Below are positions 1 to 7,607 of a stretch of 24,291 nt of DNA, in pieces. Both the position numbers and the translations under genes were made by a program. The number at the start of each line of letters is the position of its first letter. Within the stretch, counting starts at the first letter, position 1. A model generated the notes under the pieces. That model had not been told where the DNA came from. It searched no databases and saw only the letters and a list, made by a program, of their open reading frames with translations. The stretch comes from an uncultured Propionibacteriaceae bacterium (GTDB taxonomy: Bacteria > Actinomycetota > Actinomycetes > Propionibacteriales > Propionibacteriaceae). The stretch covers positions 1-24,291 of the forward strand of contig CAMCJC010000004.1 in NCBI GenBank assembly GCA_945875065.1, read 5' to 3'.

Positions 1-73
1 CGGCCGCGGCGCCCTGGACGCGTCGAAGTGGGACGGCGTCGCCTACCGCTCGATCGGAGACGGCACCATCTGA
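1..73 (+). CDS. C-terminal end of a probable UDP-sugar 6-dehydrogenase (partial)
   Basis: The frame starting at base 2 is open from the window edge to a TGA at 71-73. It reads about 23 residues, including GRGALDASKW and AYRSIGDGTI. Actinobacterial UDP-glucose/UDP-ManNAc dehydrogenases often end with a DxRNALD...W...G..Y..IGR pattern, and this tail resembles it. That is recall-based resemblance over a very short stretch, so the family call is tentative. The stop codon overlaps the ATG of the next gene (TGATG), so it is very probably the upstream member of the same operon. A dehydrogenase would supply a uronic-acid sugar for the polysaccharide. Confidence 0.4.
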   Translation, partial: GRGALDASKWDGVAYRSIGDGTI

Positions 74-1164
74 TGACTCGGGTCCGTCACCTGAGCAGCG
101 TCCACGACATCGGCGATACCCGCGTCTCCCACAAGGAGTGCCGCTCCCTGATGGAGGCCGGGTACGACGTCGCGCTGATCGCCTGCCGAGCCGGCGACAC
201 CACCGTCGCCGGCGTGCCGGTCATCGGCGTCGGGGTCCCCCGCAACCGGTTCCACCGGATGCTGGTCAAGACATGGGTGATCTTCGCCCGAGCCTTGAAG
301 GAACGCGCCGACATCTACCACTTCCACGACCCCGAGCTGCTGCCCGTCGGGCTGGCGCTTCGGGCGTGCGGGAAGAAGGTCGTCTACGACGTCCACGAGG
401 ACGTGCCGCTCCAGATCATGAACAAGACCTGGATCCCGGCCTGGGCTAAGAAACCCTTGTCAGGGATCGTCCGGGCGCTGGAGGGGGTAGCGGCGAGGGT
501 GCTGAGCGGCATTGTCGCGGCCACCCCGTCGATCGGTGACCGCTTCCCGAAGCCCAAGACGGCCGTCGTCCAGAACTTCCCCGAGAAGGGTCTGGCGACC
601 ACCCGCAACGACAAGCCCTTCGAGGACCGCGAGTACGCGTTCATCTATGTCGGAGGCCTGTCGAAGCAGCAGGGGTTGTTCGAGATGCTGCGGGCCTTCG
701 AGTCGCTGCCCGAGGGCGCGAAGGGCCTACTCGCCGGCAAGTTCAAGCACCTCCAGGCCGAGGCCGAGGCCACCCCCGGCTGGAGCCACGTCGACTACCC
801 GGGTCTGCTCGGGCGCGACGACGTCGTGGCGGGCCTGCGTGACGCGAAGGTCGGGCTCGTGCTCGACCACCCGATCAGCAACTACCTCGAAGGCTATTCG
901 ACCAAGATGTTCGAGTACATGGCTTGCGGCCTGCCGTTCATCTGCTCCAACTTCCCGCTGTGGGTCAAGATCGTCGCCGAGGACGACTGCGGAATCACTG
1001 TCGACCCGTTCGACAACGACGCCGTCGTCGCCGCGTTCACCCGCCTCCTCGACGACCCCGCCGAGGCCGCGCGGATCGGTGAGAACGGCCGCCAGGCGAT
1101 CCTGAACAAGTACAACTGGGAGGTCGAGTTCGACAAGCTGCTCGCCTGCTACGAGAGGCTGTAG
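73..1164 (+). CDS. Glycosyltransferase, GT4-like (GT-B fold)
   Basis: This 363-residue cytoplasmic enzyme probably transfers a sugar from a nucleotide donor to the growing lipid-linked repeat unit. The N-terminal half has the acceptor-side Rossmann pattern, with YDVHEDVPLQ near residue 105. The C-terminal half has the donor-side segment GYSTKMFEYMACGLPFICSN near residues 275-295, typical of GT4-like enzymes. A GTG start at 28 is possible in frame, but ATG at 73 is preferred because it overlaps the preceding stop and places the RVRHLSS strand at the very N-terminus. It abuts the deacetylase gene with no spacing (TAG then ATG), so the two are translationally linked. Donor and acceptor cannot be read from sequence. 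Confidence 0.85.
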   Translation: MTRVRHLSSVHDIGDTRVSHKECRSLMEAGYDVALIACRAGDTTVAGVPVIGVGVPRNRFHRMLVKTWVIFARALKERADIYHFHDPELLPVGLALRACGKKVVYDVHEDVPLQIMNKTWIPAWAKKPLSGIVRALEGVAARVLSGIVAATPSIGDRFPKPKTAVVQNFPEKGLATTRNDKPFEDREYAFIYVGGLSKQQGLFEMLRAFESLPEGAKGLLAGKFKHLQAEAEATPGWSHVDYPGLLGRDDVVAGLRDAKVGLVLDHPISNYLEGYSTKMFEYMACGLPFICSNFPLWVKIVAEDDCGITVDPFDNDAVVAAFTRLLDDPAEAARIGENGRQAILNKYNWEVEFDKLLACYERL

Positions 1165-1803
1165 ATGTTGCTCCCCTCCCGGATCTTGGTGCTCGCCCCG
1201 CACACCGACGACGCGGAACTCGGCGCGGGCGCGTCGATTGCGAAGTGGATCGAGGCGGGCGTCGACGTCCACGTCGCCGTGTTCTCGACGGCGGAGGAGT
1301 CGCTGCCGGACGGTTCCGTTCCGACCCGCCTAGCCGACGAGTGCCACGAGTCACTCGATGTCCTCGGCATCCTCCGCGAGAACCGCACGGTCCTCAGCTA
1401 CCCGGTCCGCAAGCTCGGCTACCACCGGCAGGAGGTCCTGGAGCACATGGTTCAGCTGGGGCGCGACCTCGACCCGGACTGGGTTCTGATCCCCTCCGGC
1501 GCCGACCTTCACCAGGATCACTCGACGATCCACGACGAGGCCCTGCGGGCGTTCAAGCACAAGACGGTCCTCGGCTACGAGCTGCCGTGGAACCACATCA
1601 CGTTCTCGGCGTCGGCGTTCGTGACCTTCGAGCGCCGCCACCTGGACAAGAAGTGGGAGGCGCTGCAGCGGTACGAGTCGCAGCTGGAGCTGGCCCGCCC
1701 GTACTTCACCCTCGAGTTCCACGAGTCCCTGGCCCGGGTGCGCGGCCTGCAGGTCAAGCACGAGTGGGCCGAGGCGTTCGAGCTGATCCGCGTCGTGTTC
1801 TGA
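1165..1803 (+). CDS. PIG-L family (LmbE-like) deacetylase
   Basis: This 212-residue protein carries the signatures of zinc-dependent PIG-L/LmbE N-acetyl-sugar deacetylases. The N-terminal motif PHTDDAELG has H13, D15 and D16, matching the family's (A/P)HPDDE element. A distal HQDH (H116, H119) supplies the third metal ligand region. There is no signal peptide or membrane segment, so it should act in the cytoplasm on a nucleotide-activated or lipid-linked sugar, removing an N-acyl group. It starts directly after the glycosyltransferase stop, and its TGA overlaps the ATG of the WbqC gene. In a polysaccharide locus the likely substrate is an N-acetylated hexosamine or 4-amino sugar. The exact substrate is unknown. 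Confidence 0.85.
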   Translation: MLLPSRILVLAPHTDDAELGAGASIAKWIEAGVDVHVAVFSTAEESLPDGSVPTRLADECHESLDVLGILRENRTVLSYPVRKLGYHRQEVLEHMVQLGRDLDPDWVLIPSGADLHQDHSTIHDEALRAFKHKTVLGYELPWNHITFSASAFVTFERRHLDKKWEALQRYESQLELARPYFTLEFHESLARVRGLQVKHEWAEAFELIRVVF

Positions 1804-2465
1804 TGATCGTCACCATCCACCAGCCGAACTTCGCCCCCTGGACCGGCTATTTCGACAAGATGACCAAGGCCGACGTCTTCGTCCTCCTCGATACCGTCCC
1901 GTTCACCAAGGGCGGCTTCCAGAACCGGGTGAAGATCAAGGGCACCTCTGGCCCGCAGTGGCTGACGGTCCCCGTCCACACCAAGGGCCGGCTCGGTCAA
2001 CTCACCAGCGCCGTCGAGACCAACGAGGCGACGCCGTGGCGCGAGAACCACGTCAAGACCCTGAAGACGCTCTACGGCCGCTGCGCCGGCTTCGAGGCGG
2101 CCGAGGCGCTCCTGACTGAGGTCTACGCCGGCGGGGTGAACCTGGCCGACCTGTGCGTCGACCTGATAACCCGCGTCCGCGACCACTACGGCATCACCAC
2201 GAAGCTGGTCCGATCCTCTCAGTTGCGGGCGACGGGGTCGTCTTCGGAGCTGCTGGCCGCGATCGTCGCTGAGCTCGGCGGCGACACGTACCTCTCCGGC
2301 CCTTCCGGTCGCAGCTACCTCGACCCGCAGGTCTTCGCCGACCGCGGCATCGCCCTGGACTACCACTCGTTCCAGCCGACGCCTTACCCCCAGCCCCACG
2401 GCGACTTCGTCGGGGGTCTGAGCATGCTCGACCATCTCGCCTGCGGCGCGGACCCCTGGTGGTGA
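1803..2465 (+). CDS. WbqC-family protein
   Basis: The 220-residue product begins MIVTIHQPNFAPWTGYFDK, the hallmark opening of the WbqC family (IHQPNFxPWxGYFxK). These proteins occur in O-antigen and capsule loci and are thought to modify sugars, but the chemistry was not clearly established to my knowledge. Further family-like segments are FVLLDTVPFTKGGFQNRVKI and the ending GGLSMLDHL. Much longer in-frame upstream reading is possible, but the ATG at 1803 overlaps the deacetylase stop (TGATG) and gives the canonical N-terminus. The pairing with a PIG-L deacetylase suggests sequential action: one enzyme exposes an amine and the other acts on it. That last step is inference. Confidence 0.85.
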   Translation: MIVTIHQPNFAPWTGYFDKMTKADVFVLLDTVPFTKGGFQNRVKIKGTSGPQWLTVPVHTKGRLGQLTSAVETNEATPWRENHVKTLKTLYGRCAGFEAAEALLTEVYAGGVNLADLCVDLITRVRDHYGITTKLVRSSQLRATGSSSELLAAIVAELGGDTYLSGPSGRSYLDPQVFADRGIALDYHSFQPTPYPQPHGDFVGGLSMLDHLACGADPWW

Positions 2466-2467
2466 CG

Positions 2468-2495
2468 AATCGGCCCGCCTGGAGGCGGGCCGATT
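2468..2495. terminator. Perfect hairpin terminator between convergent genes
   Basis: A perfect 12-bp inverted repeat, AATCGGCCCGCC / GGCGGGCCGATT, encloses a 4-base loop. It sits 2 bases after the WbqC stop and 9 bases before the stop of the opposite-strand chain-length gene. There is no long T run on either side. The position between two converging genes suggests bidirectional termination. Confidence 0.75.
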
Positions 2496-2504
2496 GATTA
2501 CCGT

Positions 2505-3692
2505 CTAGACGATCGCTATCGCCGCGACGTCCAGGTGGCTGGCCTCGGCGAGGTTCAGGGCCGCCCGGACCTCCTCGCGCGACGTCTTCCCGGCCTTGAC
2601 CACGACGACGGCCGCGTCGCCGAGTTGCGCGCCGAGCAGGCCCGCGCTCGTTACCAGCAGCGCCGACGCGGTCACCAGCACCCAGTCGTATTCGAGGGCG
2701 ACGCCCTCCAGCGCCCGCTTCACGGCATCGCGCGTCAGGAACTCGGCCGGGTTCGGCACCGGCCCGCCGGCCGGCACGACCTTCACGTCCCCGTCGACCA
2801 CGACATCGGCGAGCTTCGCCTCGCCGGTCGCGACATCGACCAGGCCCTTGCCGTCGCCGAGCGGCCGCTGGCCCAGGTCGAGGTCGACCACGACGACGCT
2901 CTTTCCTGCGACGTTCCGCGCGACCTCCTTGGCGAACTCCCCGCTAGCCGCCCCGACGCCGGTGAACGCGATGATGTTCGCGCTCGAATCCTCGACGAGG
3001 TATTTCAGCCCTGCCGCAACCTTGGCCGCTGCCGTCTCGCCGCCGCCCGCGCCGATGACCGCCTCGTCGGTGACCTCCGCGAGGTCGCTCTCGGTTCGGA
3101 CGCGGTTGTCGAGGAGAATCCGCACGAACACGTAAGACGCCGCAATGAACACGCAGATCGCGCCGGCGACCAGCGCCAGCGACATCTTCCCGACCTCGCC
3201 CTCGGCGAGAAGCTCCTTCGAATACGTGATCGTCTTGATCTTGATGCTCAGGCCGCCATAAGAGGGGATCGCGCCGCCGTCGACCTCCTTCTGGAAGGCG
3301 GTGCCGATCGCCTTGACGAGAGCCTCGGACTGCTTCTCCTCGCCCTTGAAACTGAACCAGAACACCAGCGACTGCGCCGGCGTGTTCACCGACAGGCCCT
3401 TCAAGATCTGGTCGGTGCCGATCTTCGGCGTTACCGACTTACCAGCCGGATCGACGACCTGCGGGGAGGTGATCAGCGACGTCGCCGACGCGATCATCGC
3501 GTCGATCGCGGGGACCTTTTCGACATTCTCGCCGCCGACGACCTCCAGCACCACGGCCCCAGTCGCGCGGTATTCCTTCGACGCGGTCAGAAGCAGGAGC
3601 GACGCCCCGGCGGCGCCCAGCAGCGCCCCGAGAATCAGGCCGACGATGACGTGCTTGGTGGCCCTTCTAAGAACCGACTTCAGTGTGTTCAA
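2505..3692 (-). CDS. Wzz/CapA-type chain-length protein with degenerate BY-kinase-like domain
   Basis: This 395-residue inner-membrane protein has a Wzz-like N-terminal part and a cytoplasmic Rossmann-like part. Transmembrane segments lie near residues 13-35 (VIVGLILGALLG region) and 165-190 (LALVAGAICVFIAASYVF), with an extracytoplasmic domain between them. The last ~150 residues follow the MinD/BY-kinase layout, but the Walker A position reads FTGVGAASGEFAKE with no GKS/T. The Walker A' region keeps VVVVDLDLGQRPL. The Walker B position reads YDWVLVTASA without the usual aspartate. No terminal tyrosine cluster is present. The TTG start at 3692 is chosen because a strong GGAGGAAGG lies 7 bases upstream; the in-frame ATG at 3734 would put that site inside the gene. 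It probably controls chain length as a polymerase partner rather than as an active kinase. Confidence 0.8.
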   Translation of the reverse strand: MNTLKSVLRRATKHVIVGLILGALLGAAGASLLLLTASKEYRATGAVVLEVVGGENVEKVPAIDAMIASATSLITSPQVVDPAGKSVTPKIGTDQILKGLSVNTPAQSLVFWFSFKGEEKQSEALVKAIGTAFQKEVDGGAIPSYGGLSIKIKTITYSKELLAEGEVGKMSLALVAGAICVFIAASYVFVRILLDNRVRTESDLAEVTDEAVIGAGGGETAAAKVAAGLKYLVEDSSANIIAFTGVGAASGEFAKEVARNVAGKSVVVVDLDLGQRPLGDGKGLVDVATGEAKLADVVVDGDVKVVPAGGPVPNPAEFLTRDAVKRALEGVALEYDWVLVTASALLVTSAGLLGAQLGDAAVVVVKAGKTSREEVRAALNLAEASHLDVAAIAIV

Positions 3693-3699
3693 CCTAGTC

Positions 3700-3708
3700 C
3701 CTTCCTCC
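3700..3708 (-). promoter_or_regulatory. Ribosome binding site deciding a TTG start
   Basis: GGAGGAAGG on the - strand lies 7 bases before TTG at 3692. It fixes the start of the chain-length gene downstream of the first in-frame ATG (3734). Confidence 0.7.
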
Positions 3709-3737
3709 GGCAGGCAGCCCCAGCTTAGCGGCATGTT

Positions 3738-3748
3738 CCTTATAGACT
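3738..3748. promoter_or_regulatory. Overlapping divergent -10-like elements
   Basis: The 83-bp gap between the divergent chain-length and glycosyltransferase genes contains CTTATAGACT. It reads TATAGACT on the + strand and TATAAG on the - strand, so two -10-like boxes overlap. I see no convincing -35 boxes at standard spacing, so this is only a candidate shared promoter core. Confidence 0.3.
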
Positions 3749-3775
3749 GAGCGGGCGAGCCAACAGGAGGAATGC

Positions 3776-5023
3776 ATGTCGAAGCAGCCCTGCGTCGTGT
3801 GGATCACGTCGGGATTCCCCTACGGTCGGGGGGAGCAATTCATCGAGACCGAGGTTCCCTACTGGGAGAAGTTCCCCGGCCGCGTCATCCTGCTGCCCGA
3901 GAACGCCGCTGACGCGGACGCTCGCCCCGTGCCGCCGGGCGTTGAGGTCGACACTCGCCTGATGGATCGCTGGCACGAGCGGGCCGATCAGTTGCGGGGC
4001 CTCGCCCGCGCCATCGCCTCCCCTTGGCTGTGGCGGGAGGTCATGGACCTTAAGGGACTCGGCTACACCAAGTACCGCCTTCAACACGCCCTGTTGACCG
4101 CCGTGCGAATGAGCATGGAGTTGCGGGCCCTCAAGGAGATAGAGCGCGACCTCGGCCAGCCGATCGACGTCGTCTACACGTACTGGATGTCGGTCGGGAC
4201 CTGGGCGGCGAGCCTGGCCAAGCGTGCCGGCTACGTGCGTCGCGTCATCTCCCGCGCTCATCGCTCCGAGTTCTACGATTACGCCCGCCCCGCGGGCTAC
4301 ACCGCCTTCGTGCCGCAGTTCGCGCCTGACCTAGATGCGCTGGCCGTGATCTCCGACGACGCCAAGGAGCACGCACCCCGCTACGGGTTCAGGCCGGAGC
4401 AGCTGAAGGTGGCTCGGCTCGGCGTAGTTCCCGGACCGGCGTCGCGGCCGACGGCCGCCGACGAGCTGTCGCTGCTGTCGGTCAGCACCCTGACGCCCGT
4501 CAAGCGCGTCAACCTGATGATCGATGCAATCGCCGAGGCCGCGCGTCGCCTCCCCGAGGTGAGGTTCACGTGGCGCCACGCCGGCGACGGGCCCTTGAAG
4601 GACGAAATCCATGCGCAGGCCAAATCCGCGCTCGGGCCGCTGCAGAACGTCAACTACGACTTCCTAGGCCACATCAACAACTCCGATCTCCTGGCCCTCT
4701 ACGGCACCACCCCCGTCGACCTCCTGCTTAACTCCAGTGAGTCCGAGGGCGTGCCCGTTTCCATCATGGAGGCGATGATGCGCGAGGTTCCGACGATCGC
4801 CACCGATGCCGGAGCCACCAAGGAGGTGCTCCTCCCCGAACTGCTGGTCCCCATCGAGGGCGCGGATCGAGCGATGGCCGACAAAATCGTCGAGTACCAC
4901 CTGCGCGCGAAGAACCCGGCGTTCCGTGCGAAAGCCCGGGAACGCGCCGAATCGCGCTACTCGGCGGCGACGAACTACGCGGCCTTCGTCGACCTCGTCA
5001 CCGACCTCGCCACCAAGCCATGA
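3776..5023 (+). CDS. Glycosyltransferase, GT4 family
   Basis: This 415-residue cytoplasmic, probably membrane-associated enzyme has the GT-B/GT4 signature SESEGVPVSIMEAMM. Its E324 and E332 form the EX7E pair of retaining GT4 enzymes. The N-terminal WITSGFPYGRGEQFIETEV element resembles other exopolysaccharide glycosyltransferases that open with a glycine-rich donor-site loop. The start is well supported: AGGAGG at 3765-3770 lies 5 bases before ATG. The stop overlaps the next start (ATGA at 5020-5023), so it is cotranslated with the polymerase-like gene. It should add one residue of the repeat unit from an NDP-sugar; the sugar is unknown. Confidence 0.9.
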   Translation: MSKQPCVVWITSGFPYGRGEQFIETEVPYWEKFPGRVILLPENAADADARPVPPGVEVDTRLMDRWHERADQLRGLARAIASPWLWREVMDLKGLGYTKYRLQHALLTAVRMSMELRALKEIERDLGQPIDVVYTYWMSVGTWAASLAKRAGYVRRVISRAHRSEFYDYARPAGYTAFVPQFAPDLDALAVISDDAKEHAPRYGFRPEQLKVARLGVVPGPASRPTAADELSLLSVSTLTPVKRVNLMIDAIAEAARRLPEVRFTWRHAGDGPLKDEIHAQAKSALGPLQNVNYDFLGHINNSDLLALYGTTPVDLLLNSSESEGVPVSIMEAMMREVPTIATDAGATKEVLLPELLVPIEGADRAMADKIVEYHLRAKNPAFRAKARERAESRYSAATNYAAFVDLVTDLATKP

Positions 5024-6354
5024 CCCGAGTCGAATCCCCCGTCGTCAAGGGCGCCCTGATCGTCGGCACGCTTCTGGTGTTCGCGATGCCATTCATCGCC
5101 TCGCTCGGTTCGGTCGTGACCGTCGCCGGGCTCGCCGCCGCCCGCCCGTGGGCCGCCGCCATGCTGGTCGTCTCGCTGTTCGCGGTTCCCCGATGGAACA
5201 GGTCTGTGAAATGGGTGGCGATCCTCACCGTCGGCTGGAGCCTGTGGGGCCTGTTCACCCTCCACGACGGCGACAAGGTTCGGCAATTCCTGTCGCTGCC
5301 GCTCAGCCTCCTAACGCTGCTGGCGCTCGCGATCTTCCCGTGGAGCATCGAGCGCCTGCGGTGGCTGGCCCGCGGCTGGCTGTTCGCCTGGGTGTGCGCG
5401 ATCATCCCGGCACTGTACGAGATCGCCACCGGCGAGCACCTGCCGAACTACTTGGAAAGCTCGCCGCAGTGGCTGCGGGAGCGTTCGGAGGATATCGCGT
5501 CGTACTTCGTGAACCCCAACCCGTTCGCGTACTTCCTATGCGCCAGCATGATCGTGTTCGTGATGGCGGCCGAGCTTGAGGGCAAGTGGCTGCGACGGAT
5601 CATGATCGCCTGCGCGGCGATCACGCCGGTGATCATCTATCCGACGAATGGCCGCGCCGTCCTGGCCGTGTCCGTGCTGATCCTGGCCTGGCTGGCGTTG
5701 ACGCGAAAGATGGTGCGGAAACACTGGCGAGTCGTCGTCGCCGCCTGCCTGATCGGAGTCCTGCTGGTGATGCTGCGCTTCCTGCTGGTGCCCGGTGTCC
5801 TGGAGGATCTCGTCGGGTCGTTCCACGGTTCCGGGAACTCGCGCCTCGGTCTCTACCTGAACGCCACCTGGATGTATCTCAGCACCGGCGGCCTCGGCGT
5901 CGGGCCCGGCATGTTCGAGAAGATCATGCAGTCGGGGCGGGCGCCGTTCGAAACTGAAGGAGCCATCAATCCCCACAGTGCCATCTTCGAGATCCTCAGC
6001 CAGTACGGCTTCCTGGTCTCCGCCCTGCTCGGTGCCGCACTGATCGCGTTGACGTGGCGGACGCTGAAGCTGCTGCGCACCGGCTTCGACGATCACCGCG
6101 CCAAGCCGGTGCTGCAGGGTGTGTTCGCGACCGCTGTCACGCTGCCGCTGCTGACTTTCGGCGACAGCCAGTTCCTCGCTTCCCCAATCGCGTGGGCGCA
6201 GATCGGGACGATGATCGCGTTTTGGATCGGTGTTCAGGATCTGATGAAACCAATCCCGGTGTGGGCCGTACGGCGGGAGGTCCCGGAGCTGCCCGAGCAC
6301 TTCCGCGTCGCCCGCAAGGCCCTGGCCCGCGCGGGCTCCAAGCCGACGGCATGA
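5020..6354 (+). CDS. O-antigen ligase/polymerase-like membrane protein (Wzy_C type), copy 1
   Basis: The 444-residue protein has roughly ten or more hydrophobic segments. It carries the Wzy/WaaL landmarks: an NGR element after a membrane helix (R212), and a large outer loop with GLGVGPGMFE followed by NPHSAIFEILSQYG (H319). In this family the arginine and the loop histidine are important for transfer of undecaprenyl-linked chains. It begins inside the stop of the GT4 gene and its own stop overlaps the next membrane-protein gene, giving a three-gene translationally coupled unit. Whether it polymerises repeat units or ligates finished chains cannot be decided from sequence, because both classes share this fold. 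Confidence 0.8.
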   Translation: MTRVESPVVKGALIVGTLLVFAMPFIASLGSVVTVAGLAAARPWAAAMLVVSLFAVPRWNRSVKWVAILTVGWSLWGLFTLHDGDKVRQFLSLPLSLLTLLALAIFPWSIERLRWLARGWLFAWVCAIIPALYEIATGEHLPNYLESSPQWLRERSEDIASYFVNPNPFAYFLCASMIVFVMAAELEGKWLRRIMIACAAITPVIIYPTNGRAVLAVSVLILAWLALTRKMVRKHWRVVVAACLIGVLLVMLRFLLVPGVLEDLVGSFHGSGNSRLGLYLNATWMYLSTGGLGVGPGMFEKIMQSGRAPFETEGAINPHSAIFEILSQYGFLVSALLGAALIALTWRTLKLLRTGFDDHRAKPVLQGVFATAVTLPLLTFGDSQFLASPIAWAQIGTMIAFWIGVQDLMKPIPVWAVRREVPELPEHFRVARKALARAGSKPTA

Positions 6355-7607
6355 GGCAGCTGCGCGCGTGGCTGCCGGTCGCGGTCGTCGCGACGGCCGC
6401 CGCCATGGTGCAGTTCGTGCGCCTTCGGCAGTGGCGCGACTTCGCCGGCACCCCCCTGACCTTCGACGTCTTCTGGTTCGCCCTGCTGCTCCTTGGCGTC
6501 GCCTGGTGGGCGGTGCCGCGGTTCAGGCGGCTCGGCCGCGCCGGCTGGGTGGCCTTCGCCGCTTTCCTGCTCCTGCTCCAGTACGCGCTCTACGGCGCTG
6601 GACAACGACCGGGCCCGGTCGTGGAGACCTCGCGGTCGACCGAGGTGCCCCTGCCCTACCTCACCTCCCCCGCGATGATCGCCGCCTTGGCGGCGGCGGC
6701 CGCGCTCGCCGTCGCCCTGGTGCTGGCGAGGCGACGGGGGCTGATCGTCGTGATCTTCGCGACGCTGGCGGTCGCGGGCTTCCTGGCGTGGCCACGGCAG
6801 ATCCCGATCCACCGGTCCTGGCGGCTGGCGTCAGCGCTGGCAGGGTCGGCGAGTATCCACGTTGTGTACCTGCTGGTCGCGGCCGTAGGCCTCGGCTGGT
6901 GGCTTCTGACCCGGCCGCGCCGCGGCGCATGGGCCGGGGCGGCCGTCGCGGCGCTGGGCGTTGTTGGCGTGCTGGCTTCCGGGTCGCGCGGCGGACTGCT
7001 GGCGCTCGCGACCTGGGTGGTGCTGGCCGGCGTCGCGGCGCGCACTAAGACGAAGTCCTGGCGGCCGATCGCGCTGAGTGTCGCGGGCTTGGTGGCGGCG
7101 TGGGTCGCGCTGCTGCTGATCGTTCCGGACCTGCGCCACTCCCTATCCAGCGGCGACCCGCTGCGGGAGCTCAACGCCCAGACCGCCCTCGCGTGGTGGG
7201 GCTCCAGTTCGGAGACGATGCTGTGGGGCACCGGGTACGGGCAGGTGTGGCCGTGGGCCGCGTTCGACTCGGGTCTGATCCCCGCGCCCGGGGAACGCAT
7301 GGTTCCGACCGCCCACGGGTCCGTGCTCCTAAGCCCGCACTCGACGGCGCTCGCGGTCCTGGTGGAGCTGGGGCTGGTCGGTGCGCTGCTGGCGCTGGTC
7401 GTCGTCGCGGCGGTCGTGCGACTGTGGTGGACGTCCCGCAACGACCCGTTCGCGTTCCCGATCGCCTCCGCGCTGGTCGCGTCACTCGTCGCGTTTCTGT
7501 TCGACACCTACCTGCTCAAAGAGTTCGGCGTCTCGTTCTGGTGGTGGCTGGCGCTGTTCCTCGTCGCCTGCGCCGCCCCGGCCAGCAAGACGATCCAGGC
7601 CAGGTGA
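6351..7607 (+). CDS. O-antigen ligase/polymerase-like membrane protein, copy 2
   Basis: This 418-residue polytopic protein is very rich in Ala/Val/Leu helices. It has the family landmarks GSRGGLLAL (R213) and, after a loop containing LWGTGYGQVWPW, the segment SPHSTALAVLVELG (H330). The ATG at 6351 is chosen over longer upstream reading because it forms an ATGA overlap with the previous stop. Its last 100 bp are shared with the convergent gene on the other strand. It is clearly diverged from copy 1 and copy 3, so they are not recent duplicates. Probable role: polymerisation or ligation of the lipid-linked glycan on the outer face of the membrane. Confidence 0.75.
   Translation: MRQLRAWLPVAVVATAAAMVQFVRLRQWRDFAGTPLTFDVFWFALLLLGVAWWAVPRFRRLGRAGWVAFAAFLLLLQYALYGAGQRPGPVVETSRSTEVPLPYLTSPAMIAALAAAAALAVALVLARRRGLIVVIFATLAVAGFLAWPRQIPIHRSWRLASALAGSASIHVVYLLVAAVGLGWWLLTRPRRGAWAGAAVAALGVVGVLASGSRGGLLALATWVVLAGVAARTKTKSWRPIALSVAGLVAAWVALLLIVPDLRHSLSSGDPLRELNAQTALAWWGSSSETMLWGTGYGQVWPWAAFDSGLIPAPGERMVPTAHGSVLLSPHSTALAVLVELGLVGALLALVVVAAVVRLWWTSRNDPFAFPIASALVASLVAFLFDTYLLKEFGVSFWWWLALFLVACAAPASKTIQAR

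Noticed and set aside
1575..2435. Long - strand frame opposite the WbqC and deacetylase genes
   Set aside because: It is a shadow frame caused by GC-rich third positions; there is no motif.
1245..2465. A 406-residue version of the WbqC gene starting inside the deacetylase gene
   Set aside because: The first half is the shifted frame of the PIG-L gene, rich in Arg/Gly/Pro. The canonical WbqC start is ATG 1803.
2535..3728. Long + strand frame opposite the chain-length gene
   Set aside because: It is an Arg/Asp/Leu-biased shadow of the real - strand gene, with no domain or ribosome site.
6054..6350. N-terminal extension of ligase-like copy 2
   Set aside because: It is the wrong frame of copy 1, and the ATGA overlap at 6351 gives the natural start.
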